Shown: one piece after another, positions 1-7,381 of the stretch
Numbering within the stretch: the first letter of the stretch is position 1
How the letters are laid out: each line of letters starts with the position of its first letter
DNA from: an uncultured Paracoccus sp.
GTDB lineage: Bacteria; Pseudomonadota; Alphaproteobacteria; Rhodobacterales; Rhodobacteraceae
Direction: 5' to 3'
Length of the DNA: 48,351 bases
NCBI GenBank assembly: GCA_934533075.1
Contig: CAKTBJ010000021.1
Span: 1-48,351 of the forward strand
Program-made: the position numbers and the translations under genes
The notes under the pieces: generated by a model
What the model was told of the DNA's origin: nothing
The model's input: the letters and a program-made list of their open reading frames with translations, nothing else
Databases searched by the model: none

Positions 1-470
1 GGCAGGTGACGATGCAGTCGCTGCCCTCGATCCGGCTGGTGCAGGAGAACGACAAGTCGCTGGTGACCAAGATCAACTCCACCCTGGTCAACACCGTGCC
101 GCTGTGGGAGACGCAGCTGGCGCAGGCGGTGACGATCAACCGCTCGGCCCAGGCGGCGAAGGCGGTCAAGGGCGCCACGGACCTGACCAACGAGTTGCTG
201 ACCGCCAACGCCAAGAACCTGCGCGAGGCCAATGCCGCCATCCGCACCGAGATCGAGCGCGGCGTCTTCGACATCCAGTCGGTGCGGACGGCGAATGCGG
301 AACTGATCGCCACCATCGAGGACAGCCTGCGCATCGCCGACGAGGGCAAGGCCCGCCGCGTCGCCGCCGAGCAGGACCTGCGCAAGATGGAGACCGAGCT
401 GCGCGACACGCTGGCCGCCGCCCATGCGCGGCAAAGCCAGATTCCGCAAGGGAAACAACCGACCGCCTGA
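1..470 (+). CDS. TelA/KlaA-family toxic anion resistance protein, 3' end only
   Basis: The reading frame is open from the left edge of the window, so about 155 C-terminal residues are seen and the start lies outside. The visible part is a charged, largely alpha-helical protein: a segment NTVPLWETQLAQAVTINRSA followed by long heptad-like helices rich in Glu, Lys and Ala. This matches the C-terminal half of the TelA (tellurite resistance) family, cytoplasmic helical proteins of about 350-400 residues whose biochemical role is not settled. The frame ends in TGA at 468-470, 8 nt before the next gene, so it is probably co-transcribed with the DUF2927 gene. In related genomes TelA often follows an XpaC-like gene; whether that holds here lies outside the window. 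Confidence 0.8.
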   Translation, partial: QVTMQSLPSIRLVQENDKSLVTKINSTLVNTVPLWETQLAQAVTINRSAQAAKAVKGATDLTNELLTANAKNLREANAAIRTEIERGVFDIQSVRTANAELIATIEDSLRIADEGKARRVAAEQDLRKMETELRDTLAAAHARQSQIPQGKQPTA

Positions 471-478
471 CGCCGATC

Positions 479-1474
479 GTGAGCCAAGCCCGCTTCTCCC
501 CGCCCCCTGCCCGGCGCTGGCCGGGCGCTGCCGCCGGCGCGCTGCTGCTGGCGGCGCTGGCGGCCTGCACGCCGGCGCCGGCGCCCGAGCCGGCACCCCT
601 GCCTGGCACCGACCGCCCGCTGCCGGCCCCGCCGCGCCCCGAGCCGGAACCGGCGCCCGCCCAGCCGTCGCCGGCCAGCCTCAACATGCGCGCCTGGCTG
701 GCCAGCATCGAGGAGCGGCTGGCCGCGCGCGGCCTGCTGCGCGCCGATGACGGGCGCGAGGTGCGGGTGGATGCCGCCGGGCTGGCGGAGATCTTCGTCA
801 ACGTCGCCCTGCGCGACGAATATGTGCGCGAGAACGGCCAGCTCGTCCGCCGCACCAGCCCGGCGCCGCTGCGCCGCTGGGCCGGGCCGGTGCGCTTTCA
901 GATCGAATATGGCGACAGCGTCGCGCCCGAGCAGCGCCGCAAGGATCGTGCCAGCGTGGCCGCCCTCGCCGCCCGGCTTCAGGCGGCCAGCGGGCATCCG
1001 GCATCGCTGACCGGCTCGGGCGGGAATTTCACCCTGCTGATCCTGAACGAGGACGAGCGCCGCGCCATCGCCCCGCATCTGGCGGAGCTGGTGCCGGGAA
1101 TGCCGGCCTCGGACATCCGCGCGCTGGCCGACCTGTCGCCGCAGATCTATTGCACGGTGTTCACCTATTCGCGCGGCGCCTCGCCGGTCTATACGCAGGC
1201 CGTCGCGGTGATCCGGGCCGAGCTGGGGCCGCGCCTGCGCGCCTCCTGCCTGCACGAGGAAATGGCGCAGGGACTGGGCCTGGCCAACGACCACCCGCAT
1301 GCCCGGCCCTCGGTCTTCAACGACGACGAGGAGTTCGCGCATCTGACCTGGCTGGACGAACTGCTGCTGAAGATGCTCTACGACCGCCGCCTGCGGCCGG
1401 GCATGACCGAGGCCGAGGCGCTGCCGCTGATCCGCCAGATCGCCGCCGAGCTGATCCCGCCGCCGGAAGCGTGA
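479..1474 (+). CDS. DUF2927 domain lipoprotein
   Basis: The predicted protein has 331 residues from a GTG start at 479, chosen because it sits just after the telA stop and begins a clean lipoprotein signal: a hydrophobic run ending in LAAC, with the lipidated Cys at residue 30. A Pro/Ala-rich linker follows (about residues 31-60), then the DUF2927 domain, which is conserved in Rhodobacterales and has no settled function. Its most recognisable segment is HEEMAQGLGLAND near residue 259, followed by FNDDEEFAHLT. HEEMAQ looks a little like a HExxH metalloprotease motif but lacks the second His, so enzymatic activity is not claimed. The protein should be anchored in the envelope. Its position between TelA and the SPFH gene suggests a shared envelope role. 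Confidence 0.82.
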   Translation: MSQARFSPPPARRWPGAAAGALLLAALAACTPAPAPEPAPLPGTDRPLPAPPRPEPEPAPAQPSPASLNMRAWLASIEERLAARGLLRADDGREVRVDAAGLAEIFVNVALRDEYVRENGQLVRRTSPAPLRRWAGPVRFQIEYGDSVAPEQRRKDRASVAALAARLQAASGHPASLTGSGGNFTLLILNEDERRAIAPHLAELVPGMPASDIRALADLSPQIYCTVFTYSRGASPVYTQAVAVIRAELGPRLRASCLHEEMAQGLGLANDHPHARPSVFNDDEEFAHLTWLDELLLKMLYDRRLRPGMTEAEALPLIRQIAAELIPPPEA

Positions 1475-1584
1475 CCGCGCCGGCCTGCGTATAGACCGGC
1501 GAGTCGCCGGGACGGGCGCGCGGAATCAGCCGCGCCAGACCATCCCTTCACGACGATCCGCGCCGAAAGTCCCAGCGCACGAGG

Positions 1585-1619
1585 GACTGCCGCCGGGCAG
1601 GCTACCCGATCCGGCAGTC
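1585..1619. repeat. Inverted repeat, 8-bp arms
   Basis: The arms GACTGCCG (1585-1592) and CGGCAGTC (1612-1619) are perfect complements separated by 19 nt, and the spacer itself has CGGG and CCCG that could pair. It may be a cruciform or transcript hairpin in the gap after the DUF2927 gene. No T tract follows. Confidence 0.45.
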
Positions 1620-1664
1620 GCCCCGGCGCCTGTAAACACGCACGCCACGGTATCCAGGATGTAG

Positions 1665-1684
1665 GGTGCGTGCTCGCACGCACC
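1665..1684. repeat. Dispersed 20-bp palindrome, copy 1
   Basis: The arms GGTGCGTGC and GCACGCACC flank a TC centre, and GTAG precedes them (1661-1664). Six further copies occur at 13691, 13736, 26104, 26408, 46590 and 46650. A degenerate half copy (ACACGCAC, 1635-1642) lies about 25 nt upstream, so this may be a decayed inverted pair. Confidence 0.85.
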
Positions 1685-1730
1685 GTCCCGCCTCACGTCC
1701 CGCCGCCGCGCCCCGACTGCGCCGACAGGT

Positions 1731-1778
1731 GCAGCGCGTTCCGGGCGGCCTCCAAGGCCGCCCGGAACGCGGCGCTGC
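1731..1778. repeat. Long perfect hairpin
   Basis: A 15-bp perfect stem (1736-1750 with 1756-1770) closes a 5-nt TCCAA loop. Beyond a 3-nt bulge (1771-1773) five further base pairs, 1731-1735 with 1774-1778, extend it. It is far stronger than chance and lies between two co-directional genes. No T tract follows, so a classical terminator is doubtful; a palindromic repeat or processing site is equally possible. Confidence 0.6.
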
Positions 1779-1850
1779 CGCCCGGCCGCAGGCGGGCACC
1801 CCTTGCGGGATGGCCCGCCCCCATCCGCGATCACCCCGCGCCCCCACGCA

Positions 1851-1902
1851 GACTTATCCACGCCCGGAGACCCCCATAGGAGTCGGAGGGGGTGGGTAAG
1901 TC
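1851..1902. repeat. Structured dispersed repeat, copy 1 (52 bp)
   Basis: The outer arms GACTTATCCAC (1851-1861) and GTGGGTAAGTC (1892-1902) pair over 11 bp with one G-T wobble. Inside, CCC pairs with GGG and GAC with GTC around a symmetric GGA/GGA internal loop. A second copy at 44792-44841 has the same fold with paired substitutions in the outer stem. The sequence CACGCAGACTT on the left and AAGTCGGGC on the right is also shared, so similarity extends a little past the stem. Confidence 0.75.
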
Positions 1903-2031
1903 GGGCAGCGCGCGCCGCGCCTTGCCCGACCCGCACGATCCCGCCCCCTCGCGGGGCCGTGCCTTGCATGGAACCGACGCGATGCTTACTCATTGTCTCG
2001 GGCGCGGGTGGCGCGCGAACAGGAGGGCCGG

Positions 2032-3162
2032 ATGGGTCTTTTCGATTTTCTCTCGGGCGAGTTCATCGAGGTCATCGCCTGGACCGACGACACGCGCGAC
2101 ACGATGGTCTGGCGCTTCGAGACCCGCGGCAACGCCATCAAATACGGCGCCAAGCTGACCGTGCGCGAGGGGCAGGCCGCCGTCTTCATCCATGAAGGAC
2201 AACTGGCCGACGTGTTCGGCCCCGGCCTGTGGCAGCTGGAAACCAACAACCTGCCGGTGCTGACCCGGCTCCAGCACTGGGACCACGGCTTCCGCAGCCC
2301 GTTCAAGTCCGAGATCTATTTCGTCAACACCACCCGCTTCAACGATCTGAAATGGGGCACCCGCAACCCGATCATCGCCCGCGACCCGGAATTCGGCCCG
2401 GTCCGCATCCGCGCCTTCGGCACCTATTCCATGCGCGTGACCGACCCGGCGAAGTTCATGGTGGAAATCGTCGGCACCGATGGCGAGTTCACCACCACCG
2501 ACGTGTCCGACCACCTGCGCAACGTCATCGTGCAGGAGGTCTCGCGGGTGCTGGCCGGCTCGGGCATCCCGGTTCTGGACATGGCGGCGAACACGGCCGA
2601 CCTGGGCAAGCTGATCGCCACCGCCATCGCGCCCACCATCGGCGAATACGGGCTGGCCATCCCGGAATTCTATGTCGAGAACATCTCGCTGCCCGACGAG
2701 GTGGAGAAGATGCTCGACAAGCGCACCTCGATGGGGATCGTCGGCGATCTGGGCCGCTTCCAGCAATATGCGATGGGCGAGGCGATGATCCGCGGCGCCG
2801 ATGCGCCCGGCGGCGGTGGCGGCATGGCGGCCGGCATGGGCGCCGGGATCGGCGCGGCGATGGGCGCCGCGATGATGCAGCAAGGCCCCTGGGGCGCGGC
2901 GCCGGCCGCATCCACGCCCTCGGCGCCCGCAGCACCGCCGCCGCTGCCCGCCGGGGCCGCCGTCTGGCACGTCGCCATCGGCGACAAGCCGGAAGGTCCC
3001 TTCACCGTCGCGCAACTGGGCGATCTGGTGCGCGAGGGCCGCATGACCCGCGCCTGCCTGGTCTGGACGCAGGGGCAGGAAAACTGGACGCAGGCCGAGG
3101 CCGTGCCCGCGCTGGCCGCCCTGTTCCCCACCGCACCGCCGCCGCTGCCGCCGCGCGACTGA
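2032..3162 (+). CDS. SPFH-domain protein with C-terminal GYF_2 domain (YdjI/virion-core-like)
   Basis: The protein has 376 residues. The ATG at 2032 is chosen because AGGAGG lies 6 nt upstream; a TTG further upstream in frame has no such site. It opens MGLFDFLSGEFIEVIAW, typical of the YdjI-like branch of SPFH (stomatin/flotillin-type) proteins, and the SPFH region spans roughly residues 20-240. A Gly/Ala/Pro-rich linker (about 260-310) leads to a GYF_2 domain from Trp312 (GPFTVAQL, then VWTQGQENW near the end). In Bacillus subtilis the SPFH protein YdjI works with the zinc-ribbon membrane protein YdjG to recruit PspA to the membrane. Here the next gene, 16 nt downstream, also encodes a zinc-ribbon membrane protein, so a comparable membrane-surface scaffold is inferred. 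GYF_2 domains usually bind partner proteins. Confidence 0.85.
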   Translation: MGLFDFLSGEFIEVIAWTDDTRDTMVWRFETRGNAIKYGAKLTVREGQAAVFIHEGQLADVFGPGLWQLETNNLPVLTRLQHWDHGFRSPFKSEIYFVNTTRFNDLKWGTRNPIIARDPEFGPVRIRAFGTYSMRVTDPAKFMVEIVGTDGEFTTTDVSDHLRNVIVQEVSRVLAGSGIPVLDMAANTADLGKLIATAIAPTIGEYGLAIPEFYVENISLPDEVEKMLDKRTSMGIVGDLGRFQQYAMGEAMIRGADAPGGGGGMAAGMGAGIGAAMGAAMMQQGPWGAAPAASTPSAPAAPPPLPAGAAVWHVAIGDKPEGPFTVAQLGDLVREGRMTRACLVWTQGQENWTQAEAVPALAALFPTAPPPLPPRD

Positions 3163-3178
3163 GGGCCGACCCGCGAAC

Positions 3179-4462
3179 ATGGCGCAGACCGAATACCGCT
3201 ATCCCTGCGAAAGCTGCGGCGCCAGCCTGCGCTTTTCCCCCGGCGAGGCCGAACTGGTCTGCCCCTATTGCGGGCATCGCCAGCAGATCGGCGCCGCCAC
3301 CGCCGGGCTGCCGGAAACCGAAGCCGCGGTCGAGGACGGCGCGAACGGCATCCCCCGCGTCACGCCCGCGCCGCGCAAGGGCGGCGCGCTGCAATGGGAC
3401 AGCGGCCACAAATCCCCCGGCCTGCGCGAAATCCCGCTGGAGCAGGGGCTGGCGCTGGACCGCGCCCCCGCCGACCTGACCGAGACCGTCCGCACCCTCT
3501 CCTGCCCGAATTGCGGCGCGAAACTCAACGCCGATGCCGGGCACCAGGCCAGCCTGTGCCCGTTCTGCGCCACGCCGGTCGTCACCGATACCGGGGCCGA
3601 GCGCCTGATCAAGCCGCAGGGCGTGCTGCCCTTCGCCATCACCGAGGCCGATGCCCGCGCCTCGCTGGAAAAATGGTTCAAGGGCCTGTGGTTCGCCCCC
3701 AACGGGCTGGCGCAATATGCGCGGCGCGGACGCAGGATGGCGGGCGTCTATTCGCCCTTCTGGACCTTCGACGCCGATACGCAAAGCCGCTATGACGGCG
3801 CGCGCGGCGATTATTACTATGAAACCGTCTGGGTGACGCGGCAGGTCAACGGCCGCACCCAGCGGGTGGCCGAACAGCGCCGCCGCATCCGCTGGACCCC
3901 GGTTTCCGGGCGGGTGGCGCGCAGCTTCGACGATGTGCTGGTGCTGGCCTCGACCTCGCTGCCGCGCAGCTTCACCGACGCGCTGGCGCCCTGGGACCTG
4001 TCGGCGCTGCACGATTTCCGGCCCGACTATCTCGCCGGGTTCGAGGCCGAGGGCTATACCGTCAACCTCCGCGCCGGCAACGAGATCGCGCATGACGAGA
4101 TGGCCGGGGTGATCCTGGGCGACGTGCGCCGCGCCATCGGCGGCGACGTGCAGCGGGTCGGGCGCGTCGTTACCGAGCACGACAACGAGACCTTCAAGCA
4201 TATCCTGCTGCCGGTCTGGACGGCGGCCTACAAATACAACGGCAAAAGCTATCGCTTCGTGGTCAACGGCCAGTCGGGCCGGGTGCAGGGCGAACGGCCC
4301 TGGTCGGTCTGGAAGCTGGCGGCGCTGGTGCTGGCGATCCTGGTCGCGCTGGCGCTGTTCGCGGCCATACAGGGCGGCGGCGATTTCGATTTCGGCGCAT
4401 TGACCGCACCCGCCGCGACACAGCTGGCCGGACCGGCGGCCACCGGCCCCCCGCCGGCATGA
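3179..4462 (+). CDS. Double zinc-ribbon membrane protein (TFIIB-type zinc ribbon)
   Basis: The protein has 427 residues. Two zinc ribbons are visible: Cys10, Cys13, Cys28 and Cys31, then Cys109, Cys112, Cys127 and Cys130, each two CxxC knuckles about 15 residues apart. A central domain follows that lacks a known motif (segments YSPFWTFDADT, LAPWDLSALHDFRPDYLAGF and HILLPVWTAAYKYNGKSYRF). One transmembrane helix lies near residues 379-398, with a short Ala/Pro tail. The layout resembles primosomal or TFIIB-like zinc-ribbon proteins paired with SPFH partners, such as YdjG beside YdjI in B. subtilis. It starts 16 nt after the SPFH stop, so co-transcription is likely. DNA binding is not implied, because such ribbons often mediate protein contacts. 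Confidence 0.8.
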   Translation: MAQTEYRYPCESCGASLRFSPGEAELVCPYCGHRQQIGAATAGLPETEAAVEDGANGIPRVTPAPRKGGALQWDSGHKSPGLREIPLEQGLALDRAPADLTETVRTLSCPNCGAKLNADAGHQASLCPFCATPVVTDTGAERLIKPQGVLPFAITEADARASLEKWFKGLWFAPNGLAQYARRGRRMAGVYSPFWTFDADTQSRYDGARGDYYYETVWVTRQVNGRTQRVAEQRRRIRWTPVSGRVARSFDDVLVLASTSLPRSFTDALAPWDLSALHDFRPDYLAGFEAEGYTVNLRAGNEIAHDEMAGVILGDVRRAIGGDVQRVGRVVTEHDNETFKHILLPVWTAAYKYNGKSYRFVVNGQSGRVQGERPWSVWKLAALVLAILVALALFAAIQGGGDFDFGALTAPAATQLAGPAATGPPPA

Positions 4463-4464
4463 CG

Positions 4465-4491
4465 AAAAGGGGCCGCAAGCCGGCCCCTTTT
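4465..4491. terminator. Bidirectional intrinsic terminator
   Basis: The hairpin AAAAGGGGCCG / CGGCCCCTTTT has an 11-bp perfect stem and a 5-nt loop, with T runs in both directions. It sits between the convergent zinc-ribbon gene (stop at 4462) and the helicase gene (stop at 4499), and can end both transcripts. Confidence 0.85.
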
Positions 4492-4498
4492 CAATCCG

Positions 4499-5902
4499 TT
4501 ACACCTTTTGCTGCGCCTTGGGCCGACGCGAGGGGCGCCGGGCCGGGCGCGACCGCGCCGGGGCCTCATGCCCGCCCGCACGCGCCTGCGGCTTCTGCCC
4601 CGGACGGGTGCCGCGCTTCTTGGCCGCCGCTTCCGGTTCGGGCGGGGCCTCGCCGCCGATCACCGGGATGCGGTTGCCGAGGGCCTTCTCGATGGCGCGC
4701 AGCTCGCCCAGCTCGCCGGGGGCGCAGAAGGCGATGGCGCGGCCGTCGCGGCCCGCCCGCGCCGTGCGCCCGATGCGGTGGACGTAATTCTCCGGCACGT
4801 TGGGCAGGTCGTAGTTGTAGACATGCGCGACCAGCGGAATATCCAGCCCCCGCGCCGCCACATCCGTGGCCACCAGCACCTTGGTCTCGCCGGCGCGGAA
4901 GCCCGCCAGCGCGCGCTCGCGCTGGCCCTGGCTTTTGTTGCCGTGGATGGCGGCCACGGAAAAGCCCCATTTCTCCAGCAGCTTGGCCAACTTCTCGCTG
5001 CCGTATTTGGTGCGGCCGAAGACGATGGCATGCTCGTCCAGATGGCCCGAGATGTAATCGGCCAGCAGCCGCGCCTTGTCGCCCTGATTGACGAAATGCA
5101 CGCCCTGATCGATCTTGTCGGCCGCGCGGCCGGGCGGGTTGACGGCGACGCGCAGCGGCTCGGTCAGGTAGGTCTCGGCCAGTTCCTCCATCAGCTTCGG
5201 CATGGTGGCCGAGAACATCAGCGTCTGGCGACGCTCCGGCAGCAGCCGGGCGATGCGGCGCAGGGCGTGGATGAAGCCGATGTCCAGCATCTGGTCGGCC
5301 TCGTCCAGCACCAGATAGCGGGCATCCGACAGGCTGACGGCGCCGCGCTCCAGCAGGTCGATCAGCCGGCCCGGCGTGGCGATCAGCACATCCGTGCCGC
5401 GCGCCAGCGCCTCGGCCTGCCGGTTCAGCGAGGCGCCGCCGACCACGCGCTGATGGCGGATCGGGGTGCCCTCGGCATAGGCCTCGATATTGGTGGCGAT
5501 CTGGGTGGCCAGCTCGCGCGTCGGCGCAAGGATCAGGGCGCGGCAATGGCCGGCGCGGGGGCGGGTGCCCTCGGCCAGCAGGCGGGTCAGCATGGGCAGG
5601 CCGAAGGCCGCCGTCTTGCCGGTGCCGGTCTGGGCCAGACCCATCAGGTCGCGGCCCTTCAGCACCTGCGGAATCGCATCGCGCTGGATCGGCGTCGGCT
5701 CGGTCAGGCCCATCGCGGTGATATTGGCATTCACCTGCGGGTCGATGCCCATCTCGGCGAAGGGGCCGGTGGTCAGCGGCTCGCGCGCGGGGGCGCGGCG
5801 GGCGGTGGTCTGGCGCGCCTCGCGGGACGTGGGCGCGGCGGTGGATTGGGCGCGCGCAGGACGGCGCCGGGGCTTGCCCTGCGGGCGTTGGCTGTCGGTC
5901 AT
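4499..5902 (-). CDS. DEAD-box ATP-dependent RNA helicase (RhlE-like)
   Basis: The protein has 467 residues from the ATG at 5902, preceded by GGAGAG; the TTG one codon upstream is less likely. It unwinds RNA duplexes using ATP in ribosome assembly or RNA decay. All core motifs are present in order: a Q motif (FAEMGI ... PTPIQRDAIP), motif I AQTGTGKT, PTRELA, TPGRLIDLL, DEAD within VLDEADQMLD, motif III SAT, then helicase-C motifs ending in HRIGRTARAG. A basic N-terminal tail (about 50 residues) and a basic Arg/Pro/Ala tail after the helicase core are typical RNA-binding extensions. It is transcribed alone and converges on the zinc-ribbon gene through a shared terminator. RhlE-like is the best guess; other DEAD subfamilies are not excluded. 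Confidence 0.93.
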   Translation of the reverse strand: MTDSQRPQGKPRRRPARAQSTAAPTSREARQTTARRAPAREPLTTGPFAEMGIDPQVNANITAMGLTEPTPIQRDAIPQVLKGRDLMGLAQTGTGKTAAFGLPMLTRLLAEGTRPRAGHCRALILAPTRELATQIATNIEAYAEGTPIRHQRVVGGASLNRQAEALARGTDVLIATPGRLIDLLERGAVSLSDARYLVLDEADQMLDIGFIHALRRIARLLPERRQTLMFSATMPKLMEELAETYLTEPLRVAVNPPGRAADKIDQGVHFVNQGDKARLLADYISGHLDEHAIVFGRTKYGSEKLAKLLEKWGFSVAAIHGNKSQGQRERALAGFRAGETKVLVATDVAARGLDIPLVAHVYNYDLPNVPENYVHRIGRTARAGRDGRAIAFCAPGELGELRAIEKALGNRIPVIGGEAPPEPEAAAKKRGTRPGQKPQARAGGHEAPARSRPARRPSRRPKAQQKV

Positions 5903-6010
5903 CAAACTCTCCGATGGATGGGCGCCGGAGACGCGGGATGCCCGGTCACGACGCAGGCCGCGCCGTGGCGCGGGTGATTGGATGGCAGATGGTTGCTGAA
6001 CGGTGCGAAG

Positions 6011-6481
6011 TCAACCCCGTGCCGCTGCGTCATTTTTGCGGTCCCGGCCGTCCAGCATGATCGTCACCGGCCCTTCATTGACCAGCGAGACCCGCATTTC
6101 CGCGCCGAAGCGCCCCGTTTCAACGGGAATGCCGTGGCTGCGCAGCGCGGCGCAAAAGGCGTCCACCAGCCTCCGACCCTCCTCGGGCGGCGCGGCGCGG
6201 GAGAAGCCGGGACGGTTGCCGCTGCGCAGGTCGGCGGCCAGCGTGAACTGGCTGATGGCGAGGATTGCCCCGCCGGCGTCGAGGATCGAACGGTTCATGC
6301 GCCCCTGATCGTCGTGGAAAATCCGCAGCTTGGCGACACGGGCAGCCATGCGGGCAGGCTCCTCGTCGCTGTCGCCCTGCACGGCGCAAACGAGGGCCAG
6401 CAGGCCGGGACCGATCTGGCCGATGGTCTCGCCCTCGACGGCGACGGCGGCCTCGGAAACGCGCTGGACCAGGACCTTCAT
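6011..6481 (-). CDS. dtd: D-aminoacyl-tRNA deacylase
   Basis: The protein has 156 residues, slightly longer than the usual 145 because of a charged C-terminal tail. Dtd hydrolyses D-amino acids (and glycine mischarged on tRNA-Ala) from tRNA. Family signatures are clear: MNRSI near residue 62, SQFTLAAD at about 77-84 and NEGPVT at 135-140, which carries the cross-subunit Gly and Pro of the chiral pocket. The ATG overlaps the stop of the upstream sugar kinase gene by 4 nt (ATGA), so the two are translationally coupled in one unit with valS. The link with valS, an editing tRNA synthetase, fits a tRNA quality theme. Confidence 0.95.
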   Translation of the reverse strand: MKVLVQRVSEAAVAVEGETIGQIGPGLLALVCAVQGDSDEEPARMAARVAKLRIFHDDQGRMNRSILDAGGAILAISQFTLAADLRSGNRPGFSRAAPPEEGRRLVDAFCAALRSHGIPVETGRFGAEMRVSLVNEGPVTIMLDGRDRKNDAAARG

Positions 6482-7377
6482 GGCTGGACCTCATGCGCCC
6501 AGGGCGGGTTGCAGCCGGGGCGGGAGAGTGACAGGGCCGCGATGCGGATGGCGTGATCCAGCGCGGCCTCGACAGCGGAATCCGGCGCGTTCGCAAGGGC
6601 TTGCGGGGTCAGCAGGTCTTGCGCGGCGAGGCTGGTGAGGAAGCCCGCATCGAAGCAGTCGCCTGCCCCGATGCTGTCCGCGACCGCGACGCGCGGCGCC
6701 GGGCGGTGCAGGGCGGCGTGGGAGCGGAAGGCAGTGGCGCCCTGCGCGCCTTGGGTCAGCAGCACCAGAGCCGCGCCTTGCGCCAGCAGGCCCGCCGCCA
6801 CCGTTTCGGGCGCGGAACCGGGCCAGAGGGCGCGGATGTCCTCGGCCGACAGCTTCACCACCGTCGCCTGCGCGGCCAGCGCCAGAATCCGGGCGCGATG
6901 GGCCGGCAGGTCGGGGATCATCGCCGGGCGGATATTCGGGTCCAGCATCACCAGCCGCCCCTGCGCCTTGGCCACCAGTGCGGCAACCGCCTGCGCCGGG
7001 GCGTCGGGGATCAGGCTGATGCCGCCGATGAACAGCGCCCGAACATGGTCAGGCAGCACGGGGGCAAAACCATCGCGCCCCGCCGTGCCCTCGTCGTAAA
7101 AGCTGTATTGCGCCTCGCCATCGCGGAAGGTCACGAAGGCCAAGGTCGTCGGGCGCGGGCTTTCGGGACACAGCGACAGGTCCACCCCGGCCTCGGCCAG
7201 AGGCCCCCGCAGCATCCCCCCGAACCCATCGCGCGAGATCGGCCACAGGAGGCCCGTCGCCACCCCCAGCCGGCCCAAGGCCAGCGCGGTGTTGTAGACC
7301 GCGCCGCCGGGCGAGGGCCGGAACCCGTCGCCCGAGGGCAGCATGTCGATCAGCGCCTCGCCGCAGCAGAGGATCAC
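6478..7377 (-). CDS. PfkB-family carbohydrate kinase (fructokinase-like)
   Basis: The protein has 299 residues from a GTG at 7377, placed 4 nt after the valS stop codon; upstream in-frame codons would run into valS. It is a ribokinase-fold (PfkB) sugar kinase that phosphorylates a sugar hydroxyl with ATP. Visible motifs are [16 protein letters not shown] near residues 25-40 (sugar binding), DPNIRP in the middle, and the anion-hole/catalytic motif [13 protein letters not shown] near the C terminus with its catalytic Asp. Fructose is the usual guess for this subgroup but the substrate cannot be read from the sequence. It is wedged between valS and dtd with overlaps on the dtd side, an unexpected place for a sugar kinase. 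Confidence 0.88.
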   Translation of the reverse strand: MILCCGEALIDMLPSGDGFRPSPGGAVYNTALALGRLGVATGLLWPISRDGFGGMLRGPLAEAGVDLSLCPESPRPTTLAFVTFRDGEAQYSFYDEGTAGRDGFAPVLPDHVRALFIGGISLIPDAPAQAVAALVAKAQGRLVMLDPNIRPAMIPDLPAHRARILALAAQATVVKLSAEDIRALWPGSAPETVAAGLLAQGAALVLLTQGAQGATAFRSHAALHRPAPRVAVADSIGAGDCFDAGFLTSLAAQDLLTPQALANAPDSAVEAALDHAIRIAALSLSRPGCNPPWAHEVQP

Positions 7378-7381
7378 CCGC

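Larger units (their letters stand above)
1475..2031. other. Palindrome-rich intergenic region without a credible gene
   Basis: This 557-bp gap between two co-directional genes shows no ORF with a plausible start, ribosome site or recognisable product. It holds at least six inverted repeats: CCGGC/GCCGG at 1496-1510, GACTGCCG/CGGCAGTC at 1585-1619, the dispersed 20-bp palindrome at 1665-1684, a long hairpin at 1731-1778, GGCGGGC/GCCCGCC at 1791-1819 and the structured repeat at 1851-1902. The remainder, 1903-2031, must contain the promoter or leader of the SPFH gene, but I see no convincing -35/-10 pair. The first hairpin, about 20 nt after the DUF2927 stop, could end that transcript, though no T tract follows. 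Confidence 0.6.

Noticed and set aside
1250..1275. HEEMAQ in the DUF2927 protein as a HExxH zinc protease motif
   Set aside because: The second metal-ligand His is missing and no other ligand pattern supports a protease.
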